Source: Talpa occidentalis (taxonomy: Eukaryota > Chordata > Mammalia > Eulipotyphla > Talpidae). From it: a DNA stretch of 64,000 nucleotides. The stretch covers positions 95,815,483-95,879,482 of the forward strand of contig NW_023605083.1 of the NCBI RefSeq assembly GCF_014898055.3. Direction: 5' to 3'. Positions 34,760 to 44,798 of the stretch are shown in pieces (position 1 is the first letter of the stretch; each line of letters opens with the position of its first letter). The notes under the pieces were generated by a model. The model did not search any database. It was not told where the DNA came from and saw only the letters and a list, made by a program, of their open reading frames with translations. Made by a program: the position numbers and the translations under genes.

Positions 34760-36500
34760 GTACCTACTATCCTGACTTCTATTACCATTGATTTGTTTTT
34801 GTTTTTGCCTCTTTTGAACTTCATGTAAGTAAAAGCATAATGTGCATTCCTATAGATCTGGCTTTTTTGGCTCTGCCTTATTTGTGAGAATCTTCTGTTT
34901 TCACCCATTGTCGGGTGTGGCAGTACTGCATCTGTTTTCCCTGCTGTCTGCATATCCACCCATCCTATGGCTGTATCGCCATCTCTGTATCCACTCTGCT
35001 GTTGATGGACAGGTCAGCATTTCCAGTTTTTCACTATTAAAAATATTGCTGCTGCAAACAGTCCATCACATGACTTTTGTTGCAAAAAAAGTACACATTT
35101 CTGTTGAATGTGTGAAATTGTTGAGTCATGGGGTATACGTACTCGCCACAGCTGATAATGCAAAACAGTTTTCCAAAGCGTTTGTTCTAATTTCCTTCCT
35201 ACCAAAACGTAGACGGTCTCGTTGCTCTACATCCTCATCAACATTTGGTTTTCAAAACAAACCCTAGAAACATGACTGCAGAATTAGACTGCGAGAGGGT
35301 GGGGGAGGGGATGAAGAAGAGAGGGGACCCAATGTCTTGGGGTAAAAGACTTTGATGGTGGGTGTGGTATGGTGACATACATCTGAGGAAGTGTGAAGCT
35401 ATTCCCTTAAATCATGTGCAGTGTTGTCAACCAATGTTTCCTTGATAAAGGAAAATAAACTCTTGGTTTTGCAGTCTTCGAATTTTAGTCTTTCTGTGGG
35501 TGTGGTAGTATTTCATTGTCCTATCAATTAGCATATATTGGATGAATTATGAGGTTGAACAACTTTGCATGTTCTTTGATCATTTTTGTATTTGTCTCTG
35601 GGGTAAAGCGCCCACGTTCAAGTCTCTTATGCACTTTTAGGTTTTCTGTCCTTTTCCCATGAAACTCTAGGATTCTTTAAATAGTCTGGAGTCAAAACCT
35701 TGGACAGTCCTATGTTTGCAAATAACTTCTCCCACTCTGAGGATTACTTTTTTATTCTCTCAATGGTATCATCTGATAGACCAAAATCCTTTGCTGTAGA
35801 GTAGACCAATTCATCAATTTTTTTGTTAACGTTAGTGTTTTTGCTATTGTGTTTAAGGAATCATTGTCTACCCCCAAGGTCATGTAGAAATGTGTCTAGT
35901 TCTTATTTTATTTATTTGGGGATGAATTTTTTTTTTTAGTGCTTTTTAGAGGATGTGTTGCCTGATAAACCCTGACATGTTTAAAACTTATTTTTTTGCT
36001 CTTGTTTGTGGATATTAGGCTGGTTGTAAACTTTTTGAGTTGCACTTGAGTTCAGAATTATATCCTTTGGAGCTCTGTGAAGTTGCTCTAAGTTTTACTG
36101 GCCCTAGGGTAAGCAGGTAGGAAGCATGAAGCAAATCAGTTTCTCTTTTCTTAGACTTCTTTTCTCTGAAGAACACTTATGTACATTTGTCTCTTTGCTT
36201 TTTGTTGTTGTGTTTTTGTTTTAATTGAAATATAATTAACATATAACATGAGTTTCAGGTATATGAAATAATATTTAATATAAATGGATTCTGAAATGAT
36301 CACCATAATAAATCTAGTTATCATCCATCACCACACACAGCTATAATTTTTATTCTAGTAATGAGACCTTGTAAGATCTATTCTCTTACCAACTTTTAAA
36401 TACACACTACAGTATGTAGTTACCATTGAAATTCAGAATTTGACCAAAATACATCTTCTCCCTGCAGTAATATTTTCTGGCACTTGGTAAATAATTTCAA
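34760..36500 (-). mobile_element. Old, broken L1
   Basis: Reverse L1 ORF2 and 3' UTR text appears in pieces: ATCCACTCTGCTGTTGATGG, GCAAATAACTTCTCCCACTC, AATTGAAATATAATTAACAT and CATATAACATGAGTTTCAGG. It is highly diverged and may represent more than one insertion. Confidence 0.65.
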
Positions 36501-37199
36501 TTTTGTCTTGGACTTTTCCTCAGCTCTGAAAAATGTTCTCCTAGAATTTTCATGCTTATTTCTTCTTCATCTGTTCTGGAAATGTTATTATATATTTTTG
36601 GGGATGCTCTGAAAAAGAGAGCATGTCTCTTTTCCTCTTCCCTTCGTTTCACTGAATTACCTACTTTTTTCCCTCTGAATCTTGAGAACATTCTTTCAGC
36701 ACATCTTCTGATGCTCCAATTCCGTTTTGGGCAGAGCCAAATCTGCTATTTCCTGCCTCTATTGAGTTTCATTAGTTTAGGAGTCATGTGTTTCTTATCC
36801 AAGAGCTCTTTCTTGTTTAATATGGCTCTTTTTCATGGCAACCAGCTCCTGTCATATTAAAGCAATGTTCTCTCAGTTCTCACTAAGAATACAAATTAGA
36901 GTTTAAAAATATATTTCCCTTTCTTCCTGCTTAACTTTTCACTGAAGGCCATTTCTCTAAATTCTTAGATTCACCTCCATCTTTCATGGAGGTTATAGCT
37001 TGTAAAACAGAAAAAAAAAAAAAATGAACTAGAAAAACCTGGGCTTAAATCCCAGTTGTGAAACTTGAGTTCATCTAAATCCTCTGAGTTTTTATTAAAT
37101 TCATAAGGATAATAAAATTCTCACCCCAGAGTTCTTTCATGGATTAAAAAAAATAATCTATGATGAAAACAATTATGTTGAAAACACAGTATACTTAGC

Positions 37200-37546
37200 T
37201 AAAATGGTCCATTATTACATTAATCCCTTCTTGCAGTTTGATCTCTATAGTTTCAGTTACTCATGGTCAATCATGGTCCAAAACTATTTTGTACAGTAAG
37301 ATATTTTGAGAGCAAAGAGAGACCACATTCACATAACTTTCATTACAGTGCATTGTAATAATTATTGTGTTATTATTGACTATCATAGTCACTTACTGTG
37401 TCTAATCTATAAATTAAGGTTTCTCATAGTTATGAATATTTAGGAAAAATAAAGTACAAATAGGATTTGGTACTATCCATGGTTTCAGGCATCTCTGGGG
37501 GGATTGGAACATGTCCCCCCTAGAATAAGTGGGGACCACTGTGTTA
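37200..37546. mobile_element. Tigger-like relic
   Basis: It ends AGTGGGGACCACTGTG, with AGTTACTCATGGTCAATCAT at the other side and TCCATGGTTTCAGGCATC near the end. It resembles non-autonomous TcMar-Tigger consensus text (GGTCCCCGCTTATCCGCGG-type termini). Confidence 0.6.
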
Positions 37547-37910
37547 TCTTCATCATCATTGTTAGTAGCTGCATCTTTACTATTGTATTGAATGACTGAG
37601 GGTTTTTTTTTTTCTGTTTGTTCATTCTCATGTAGAGAGGTGTGGTTCCAAATTTGGTGGCTGAGATGATGGTGGAGGTAGTCTATCAGAGACGGTGGAC
37701 ATTTTTATTTCATTTACCCCAAAGATTGTCACACATAGCAAATCCTGCCTGACTGGTGAGCCCCTCATTCAGAATTCACCTGTGTCATTTTCTGCCAAGA
37801 ATAGAATTTGTCTATTATATTTGATGGGTTATCACAAAATGATACTGGAGGAAGAAATGAGTCAAAATTAGTAGAGTTACTTAGCATTTTGGTCCTAAAA
37901 GTTTAATCTA

Positions 37911-38024
37911 GGGGCCTCCCCTGGTGGCGCAGTGGTTGAGCGCTGGGCTGCGAGGCTGCTCACAGTCTCTGCAGCGCCGGTTCGTTCCTCAGCCAACGGC
38001 GAGGGTCCCACAAAAAAAAAAAAA
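37911..38024 (+). mobile_element. Short SINE: tRNA-like head joined directly to poly(A)
   Basis: The head (GGCCTCCCCTGGTGGCGCAG, TGGTTGAGCGCTGGGCTGCG, GCGCCGGTTCGTTCC) is well conserved but runs to GGGTCCCAC and then A13. The usual body is missing. The TSD GTTTAATCTA is exact at 37901-37910 and 38026-38035. Confidence 0.88.
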
Positions 38025-38089
38025 TGTTTAATCTATGTACTATATGTACTATAAATGTACTGTAAATAAAGAGTTAATATATAAAATGA

Positions 38090-38760
38090 TTAGGTGAAAA
38101 TACAGTTGAATAGTTCTATCGGGTAGGCCTCCTAAGCATTAAACCAAAGATATAAAACATAAAGGCAAAGATTGATGAATTTGAGCAGATTAAAAATGTT
38201 CTGGAAGACAAAGTTTAACATTAGAGATTTTTAAAAGAGAAAGATCAAACTAGAAAAACATTTTCTATATAACAGCATTAGTATAATTATCTAACTAAAG
38301 AACTTTTACAAATCAATAAGAAAATATAGAGCCCCGTAAGAGAAAAATGATTTGAGGATGTGAAAAAAAAGCAATTAGCTAAAGAAGAGATACTAATAAC
38401 CATGGAACATGTGGGGAAATGTTTAATGTGATAAAAATGCAAATTAAAATAGCATTAAGATGCTACTTCTCATCTATCATCTGGCAAGATTATTAAAAGA
38501 GCTAATACTCAGTGTAGGTCAGGATGTAGAGAAAATGGGACAGTTAGTGCAGGATGGATTAATGTGCGAAAGTTTCCATTTTGTTTCTAGAAGAAAATTT
38601 GGTAACATGTATAAAAAACTTGAAACCATGACACACTTTGATGCAGAATTCTATTTCTTTGAATTGATCTTAAGGAAATGGATATATGTGCAAAATTTTG
38701 GCCACCAACATGTTAATTACAGAGGTAATTAGAATAATAGAATATAGGAAAAGTAGATTG
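38090..38760 (+). mobile_element. Old L1 fragment
   Basis: Forward L1 ORF2 and 3' text: AACTTTTACAAATCAATAAG, AATGCAAATTAAAATAGCAT, TCATCTATCATCTGGCAAG and GGATGTAGAGAAAATGGGAC. No frame is intact. Confidence 0.7.
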
Positions 38761-39079
38761 ATCTGACAGTGTGATCCCAAATTTGAAAAATATTATGACC
38801 TCATATTTTCTTGCTTAGTAAGAAAATACATGATTTTAATTTTTTAATTTAGCTAAATTATTTACCTTTCAACAAATACTATTAAATATATATGCATGTG
38901 TAAATAAACATATAGACTTAGATTTTATTCACTAACACTGTTACTGGTAAATTAATTTTATTAGTAATTTGATGCGTATACTCCCAAGTGATATTAGGTT
39001 GCTGTTCATATTTGTGCTGTATTCATCAGGTTAGGTAACAGGGTTAGGCCAATTTTATTGAATAAATTGGTTTTCTTTA

Positions 39080-39420
39080 ATTTTATTTCTGTGCTCTGGC
39101 ACACTTTAAATAGCAGTGGAATTTTCTGTTCCTTGAAGTTTTGAAAGAGCTCCCCATAAAACCATCTGGGCCTGACTACTTTTTGGAGTGATGTTCTGTG
39201 ACAACTTTTCCAGTTTCTTCAGTGTTTTAGGTCTATGCAAGTTTGCTACCTAATTTTGAGACACCTGAAGCAATTTATATTTTCCTAATAGGGCAAAAAG
39301 GGCCTATTTTAAAATAAGTAAACATAAAATTGCAAAAGTATAGTCATAATTTTTTATTTATTTTTTGCATCTGTGATTAAATCCTTGTTCTCATTCCTAA
39401 AAACAGATGTCTCAACGTTT
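39080..39420 (-). mobile_element. Old L1 fragment
   Basis: ATAAAACCATCTGGGCCTG and the neighbouring TTCCTTGAAGTTTTGAAAG are reverse L1 ORF2 text. Confidence 0.6.
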
Positions 39421-39465
39421 CTTCTTTTTCCCTTTCTTTAGATGGATACATTTTATGTATGTTTT

Positions 39466-39781
39466 TTTTTTTTTTTTTTTTTTTATAGAGGCATGCTTTA
39501 TTTATTTGTTTGCTGGTTTGTTTGTTTTGTTTATACATGCACTGGGTACAGTCAGAAGCGCGGGAGGGTGAGAGAATTCACCAGAGCCAGAGCGGGGAGC
39601 AGAGCAGGCAGAAGGACCGAAGTACACTGCTGAGGGGAGCAGCGGGCGGCAGGAGAAGTCTGCACGCCATGTGGGACCCTCCTCCGGTGGCCGGGTTGCA
39701 GCCGGGGATCGAACCGGCGCCGCAGAGGCCGCGGGCAGCATCGCAACCCAGCGCTCAACCGCTGCGCCACCGGGGAGGCCC
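39466..39781 (-). mobile_element. tRNA-derived SINE, youngest-looking copy
   Basis: The head read in reverse is intact and CpG-rich (GGCCTCCCCGGTGGCGCAGC, GGTTCGATCCCCGG). The long T run on the plus strand is the A tail. The TSD CATTTTATGTATGTTTT is exact at 39449-39465 and 39782-39798. Retained CpGs suggest a recent insertion. Confidence 0.94.
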
Positions 39782-39809
39782 CATTTTATGTATGTTTTAA
39801 AATAAGCAG

Positions 39810-40089
39810 TTCTGGGTCTCTCTGGTGCCACAAGGGATTAAGTCTCAGCACTATGAAGCTGAGACTTTATTGGCAACCAATGCAGCATAATTTGATTCCC
39901 AGCCAGGGAGCTAACCTACATGGTGCAGCAGACCTCTCCTATCTCCCCCGCTGCTCTTCTCAGCAATGTATTTCAGTAGATCTGCCTGTTCTACTCTCTA
40001 TTCAGTCTCTGGTGAATCCTCTCACCCCCTGCACCTCTGACTTACACCTCAGCTCTTGTATGCATAAATAAATAAAATAAATCTTAAAA
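39810..40089 (+). mobile_element. tRNA-derived SINE (old copy)
   Basis: Diverged head (GTCTCTCTGGTGCCACAAGG), body with CTGCTCTTCTCAGCAATGTA, tail ATAAATAAATAAAATAAATC. It lies next to, and head-to-head with, the younger copy at 39466-39781. Confidence 0.88.
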
Positions 40090-41050
40090 TATCCTAATGA
40101 ATTCATTAATCGCTCCTTCAGTTTCTGCTATGACCCTTTTCAGGCCTGCCCCACAAATGTTGGTTCTGCAGTCCAAGGTGAGACACTAGTAGTCACCTGA
40201 GGGAAGTTCTTCTTTTGGTGGTGGCAGAGGTACAAGAGGACCAGAGGAAAGTGAGCAATGCTGCTTAATGCATTCCTCGAGGAGACAAGCGCCATCACCA
40301 CCCACGAGCCATAGGCCAAAGCAGTCACATAGTTAAGTCCAAGGTTATTAGGTAGGGAAATATGCTCTGCCCACGATGAGACTGTAGCTGAGGTATAGAT
40401 CTGAGAAGTGTTAAAAAATTGGTTGACAATGCAATCTACTATGTCCAAAAGTGGGAACATGTAGCCTCTTGTATAAAAAATACCTCAGACTAACAGATGT
40501 ACTTAAGTGTTATAAGTTTGATATCTGTAGGTATAAAGAAAATTGGAATCTGAATAGGATAAGTAATATCTTTCATTTACAGTATAGTGCTGAGTCTTAT
40601 TTTCGACATATTAAATGCTGGAATACATATTTAAACCATGCTGTGCCCTGGCTTTTTATAAAGATTTCAAAGTGAAAAGAACTTCAGTTTGTTTAAAAAT
40701 TATATTGACATCATAGACATTACATTGTTTGGTTAGAAGCAAATAATGCCATCACTTATAAATTGAGTAGAGCAGCTGACCTAATAAACAGAGGCTAAGT
40801 TCACAGTTAATTAAAGATTTCATGATCATTCAGCCAAGACATGCCTCAAACCATTTTTTGTTCAGCTGGCCAGCAAGATACTTAGAACCATATTTAGGAC
40901 ATCTTGCAACTATAATCAACATATGCAAAATATCCCATTTCAAAAAATGTATCCCATTTATACGTTTAGTAATTCATTGGAGGAATGGTATTTTTCTATA
41001 TGATTGCTAACTTTACTCATACTTGTAGTAAGTGAATAAAACAACGTATT

Positions 41051-41481
41051 TGTAAGGACAGGAACAGACACTAAGCAGGTTTTCTGATCCAGCAGACCGA
41101 GTAAAGAGGAGTCCTGGAACCCTCAGTGGTTTTTGCAGGCTTTTATTGGGATTTACTGGGTACATGGCAGGTAGGGGTGCTGGGGGGCCAGGAGGCTGGC
41201 AGGCCTCCCAGCCCCCAGCAAGTCTTCACTTTTTCTGGGCTCTCCGGCCTTCATTCTGCTTCTCTGCTCTCTGCTTCTCTGCTTCTCTGTCGGCTTCTGC
41301 TGGCGTCCCCGCAACGCCACCCCTAAAAGCCCAGTCTCAGCCCAGGTGAATCCCATCTACATGGGTCCACACCCTACTCCAGGTGCCCGCCATCAGGCAT
41401 GCATTCGGGACCACATGGTTCCGTCATCCATCCTAATGGTGGGAGGGCAGAAAAGCCTAATACTTTTTACCTTACCCTAAA
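41051..41481 (-). mobile_element. Solo LTR (family A), inverted relative to 33708-34096
   Basis: On the plus strand it runs TGTAAGGACAGG to TTACCCTAAA. Read in reverse it begins TTTAGGGTAAGG (first base position mutated from TG) and ends CCTGTCCTTACA. The exact 5-bp TSD GTATT lies at 41046-41050 and 41482-41486. An AATAAAAGCC signal is present in the same relative place. At 431 bp it is slightly longer than its partner because of an extra TCTGCTTCTCTGC-type repeat near 41255-41310. No internal viral coding sequence is present. Confidence 0.9.
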
Positions 41482-41574
41482 GTATTACATAGAAATTTGT
41501 TATTTCTATGTTATTTGAATATTAGAGATTTAACAAATAGATCTCTGTCTCTGCTATCTTTGCGGCAGTATTGT

Positions 41575-41690
41575 TTCTGTATTAAAGATGAAGCAATTGA
41601 GGCTTAGAGAGTTTACAAAATTTTCCTAAGTTTATATAATTGGGACTTTCAATTCTAATAGATGAACACATATCTGTTTGATCTAAAGGC
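41575..41690 (-). mobile_element. MIR
   Basis: GATGAAGCAATTGAGGCTTAG and AGAGTTTACAAAATTTTCC are reverse MIR core. Confidence 0.55.
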
Positions 41691-42403
41691 CCTGACACCC
41701 AACAATATTGCTCTTACTTGATAGATAATAATTATCTCATTGCAATCACCTATCTTTTTTACCTCTCTTTTCCTGAGAGCCTGAAGAAAGTCATAACACC
41801 TGTTCAAGTACCAACTGAAGTTGATGTGATACCAGTGTGTAGTGCTCCAGGCCTGCCACAGCTTATGCCCGTTGGTCTTCCAAGCTGGATGGGGAATTGG
41901 AATAGCTATGCAAACTGAATCTTAGCCATAGGAGAAAGTTATCCAGGTCAAATTGGGCCTATAGACAATGTCACTACCATTATATCCCTCCTCTACACTG
42001 ATTTCTGATTACTACTGGGTTTGGTGAAAATTAAGGATCAAACTTCTGGGATGCTTGCCATGCCAGGTTCAAAACTCTTCCATCAAACGCTTGTGTTCCA
42101 AGTGTAAGCCTGCACCTCAACAATAAGCTTTATGAGCCAGTACCAGCTAGCATAAATTTTTCTTCTGTGTCTTCAGAACAGCAATGCCTAACATTCCCTT
42201 CAATACAATGAGACAGATGCTCTTTCTATATTTGCAGTTGTAGTCTTGGTTCCCCTTGGCCACTTTTAAAACAGGAAAACGGTTTCCTTCCCAGCCTGCT
42301 AAAACGCAAGAGGCCCCTGGAGACACTGCCCTCTCTCACCTCTGCACTCCACGGTGCTTGCAAACTTTGGACAGAAGAAAGGTGGGCACGGGGGCGCGGA
42401 AAA

Positions 42404-42422
42404 ACTACAAATCCCAGAATGC
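42404..42422 (+). promoter_or_regulatory. ZNF143/Staf-type motif
   Basis: The sequence ACTACAAATCCCAGAATGC fits the known extended ZNF143 site (ACTACAAYTCCCARVATGC) at all but one position, A in place of Y. It sits about 400 bp before the ARHGAP44 start codon at the island edge, a typical location for this factor. Confidence 0.8.
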
Positions 42423-42571
42423 ACGGCGCCCTCCGCACAGGCGCAGCGGGGACCACCCGGCCAGCGGGCCAGCAGCTTGCGGAGACTCACGGGTCCCCGC
42501 GCCGGGCTGGGGCTGGGGGCTGGCACCCCGGGCGGACCTGGTCGGCGCCGAGGGCAGCCCGGGGCGTTACG

Positions 42572-42595
42572 ATGAAGGCGTTGCGGCGCGCGTGA
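42572..42595 (+). other. uORF 1 in ARHGAP44 leader (7 codons + stop)
   Basis: An ATG with A at -3 opens a 7-residue frame ending TGA. It lies 210 nt before the main start and is present in the mRNA only if transcription begins upstream of it. Confidence 0.6.
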
Positions 42596-42600
42596 GGAGG

Positions 42601-42636
42601 ATGCAGCAGCAGCCGCCGCGGCAGGAGGTGGAGTAG
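42601..42636 (+). other. uORF 2 in ARHGAP44 leader (11 codons + stop)
   Basis: An ATG with A at -3 encodes MQQQPPRQEVE and stops at TAG. It begins five bases after the end of uORF 1. Confidence 0.6.
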
Positions 42637-42731
42637 GCGGCGGTGCCCTCGGGAGGGAGCCGCGCGCGGGCCAGACGGCTCCCGGAGGCTCCGCAGTGCC
42701 GCCGTCGCCCGGGAGGCTCCGCGCGGGAGCC

Positions 42732-42737
42732 ATGTAA
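42732..42737 (+). other. ATG-TAA start-stop uORF in ARHGAP44 leader
   Basis: The sequence GCCATGTAA gives a minimal start-stop element with G at -3, 68 nt before the main ATG. Elements of this kind are known to stall initiating ribosomes. Confidence 0.6.
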
Positions 42738-42804
42738 CCCTGCGGCGGGCGCCGGGCTGCTCCGTCCTTCCTCGGCTCCCGGGCTAGCGCGGCAGCGGGG
42801 CACG

Positions 42805-42857
42805 ATGAAGAAGCAGTTCAATCGCATGCGCCAGCTGGCCAACCAGACGGTGGGCAG
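42805..42857 (+). CDS. ARHGAP44: ARHGAP44 exon 1 coding part (N-terminus of BAR domain)
   Basis: The ATG at 42805, with A at -3, opens MKKQFNRMRQLANQTVG and two bases of the next Arg codon, followed by donor AG|GTAGGT (phase 2). This is the N-terminus of ARHGAP44/RICH2 as I remember it. The protein has an N-terminal BAR domain, a central RhoGAP domain acting on Rac1/Cdc42, and a Pro-rich tail. It acts at endosomes and in dendritic spines. The basic amphipathic segment seen here is the first helix of the N-BAR module. Everything after residue 18 is encoded beyond the window. The CpG island, the short first exon and the position after MYOCD on the same strand match the human locus. Confidence 0.93.
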
Positions 42858-44754
42858 GTAGGTCGCCCGCGGGCCGGTGCGCGCCTGCGAGGCAGCATCC
42901 GCTGGGGCGCGCAGGTGATGGAGCCCGCCCGGCCTCCCGTTCTCTTTTTGCCCCTCCCCGCCATCCCCTTCCCTGCACCGGCCTCCCGGGGCTCCGCTCG
43001 CAGGTGCGACCCCTCCTTTCTGAACTTCGCAGACCCCCAAGCCTTTCTCGCGCTCTGCCCGCTGCGCCCGGGCGCCGGTTGCCAAGCGCAAAGTGTGACG
43101 CATCCTTTACCTGCGTCCCCAGCTGCCCCTTCACCTCGTCCTCCCTGCCTTTCCCCAGGACTCCCTGCTCTCTGCGGCCGCCTGGCTTCCTGGAAACAGG
43201 TGTTTGCTCTGATGGTGCCGGAGGGAGCCAAACCGCAGTCGCTCTCCGGAGATCGGAGATGCCCTGCGTCGAGTTCGGGGCTCCGGCGGGGTCCAAGGAA
43301 AGTGTCGGGCCTGGTCGGCTTGGCAGAGCTGAGCCAGCCCCTCCTGCCGTGTTTGTTTTCTGGGCGTAGGACTGTAGGAGATTCTGGATCTCTTTCCTGG
43401 CCGGGTGTATTAAGGCGTGAGGTGGTGGAGAGAGGATCTAAAGGGGTGGGGTGGGGGGCAGGGAAGGTGCTGGTGGAATGGCGTTGGTTGGTCCTGAGAC
43501 TGATTTTGGGGAAGGGAGGGAGGCTGCAGAAAGGGCGGCCCAACTCCTCCGAAAGATGAGATAAGCAGAGGATCACAGCCAGGTAGCGGAGGGGGACAGA
43601 GGCCCTACAATCTGGAAGAGCCAGGCCCCAGGAAGCTGCAAGACCCAGCCTGTCATCACAGTGAAAATGGGCTACTTCTGGGCTAATGCCTCCAGGAGTG
43701 GCTCTGCCGGGTGCCAACATCTATTAATGTTACATAAGGCTGCTGGTGGGTCTCTTCCAAAGCTAGACATGCTTTGAACACGAGATTGTTAGGTAGAGGG
43801 GATTTTTCATGGACTTCTGACCCCAGCGTGGAACCCTGTGTTGTTGCTGTGGCAAAGGAATTCAGGTGTGCAGTTTGACAGCAAGTAGAAAGCAAAGAAC
43901 CCAGCTTTGGGTGCAATTCAAGTGCAAGCTCAACACATTGAGGGCTCTTCACTAGGTTTACCAAGAAACCAAATACCTTCCTTGGGTGGGAAGTGCAGCC
44001 TGAACTGGCACCTGGTAGTGTGGGGGTGGGGACATCCCTGGAGGAATAGGGGACATTAAACTCGGATGTGAGGATAGTGCCCTAATTAACAATGGACATT
44101 TGAGGGCAGGGGATGTGATGGCTTCTTAGGCTTCCAGGGACTCCAGATGGTTTCCAAGTAACAATGTCTAAAATTGACTTGGATTCATTTTTCTTTCCCA
44201 AACACATGTGCTTTAACAGAGGGAGAATTTATGAATAGCAGAGTCGGATTAGCCCAGATTTCTGGCGTGGTCTTGCCACAGATATAGCCTCACGTGGGCT
44301 GCCTTTTGATAGATTGGACATTAAATAATGTTTTCCTGGTATTGATTATTTAGCAGTTGACAGTCAAACTGACCTGTCTTAAGGTCTTGACTTCTGCATT
44401 GCTCTGCACCAGCCATCACATCGGACCAACCAAGCACTCAGGATGCCCCTGACTGTAAACTTGGATGGCTCATCTGATTGGTCTGGGGTTTCAGTTCAGT
44501 GCTTGAATCTCAATGTTAGGAAGGTTGCCCCTCTGAAACACAACCCTCCTGTCTCTTTTCAGTATTTGCTACAAAATAGTAAGATTTGGGCATCAAATCT
44601 TATTTTTCACTCTCATCCATATGGAGGGAATGACAACAGGACAGGGAAAGTTGGATTTTCAAATAAGTGGTCTTACTTTTTTTGAAAGTACTTAGAAATC
44701 CCAGCAACTGATCACCAAGAGGTACTTTCCACTTGTCTGTAGGGACTCCCGTGG

Positions 44755-44798
44755 CTCCTACTCTTTATCAGTTGTGATAAAGAGTACTCCTACTCTTT
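44755..44798. repeat. Hairpin flanked by a 12-bp direct repeat
   Basis: ACTCTTTATCA (44760-44770), loop GTTG, TGATAAAGAGT (44775-44785) is a perfect 11-bp hairpin. CTCCTACTCTTT occurs at both 44755-44766 and 44787-44798. Confidence 0.92.

Larger units (their letters stand above)
30900..42300. other. Intergenic region MYOCD-ARHGAP44
   Basis: About 11 kb of repeats with little unique DNA: a MIR, five SINEs (one head-only), two solo LTRs, old L1 pieces at 34760-36500 (minus), 38090-38760 (plus) and 39080-39420 (minus), and a Tigger-like relic at 37200-37546. Unique stretches at 30900-31870 and 41690-42300 hold no supported gene. The minus-strand frames around 31427-31728 lack recognisable domains. 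Confidence 0.75.
42380..43110 (+). promoter_or_regulatory. ARHGAP44: CpG-island promoter of ARHGAP44
   Basis: The base composition changes sharply from AT-rich to GC-rich with dense CpG (for example GCGGCGCGCG, CCGCCGCGG, GGCGGGCGCCGGGC). There is no TATA box. The island spans the first exon and the start of intron 1. It contains a ZNF143-type motif at its upstream edge (42404-42422) and many GGGCGG or CCGCCC-like boxes. Transcription probably starts in a dispersed pattern between the ZNF143 motif and about 42700. Long minus-strand open frames here are a by-product of GC content. Confidence 0.85.

Noticed and set aside
42818..43720. 300-codon open frame on the minus strand over the CpG island
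   Set aside because: GC-rich DNA lacks stop codons by composition. The translation is Arg/Pro/Gly/Ala-rich low complexity with no domain and lies antisense to a known promoter and exon.
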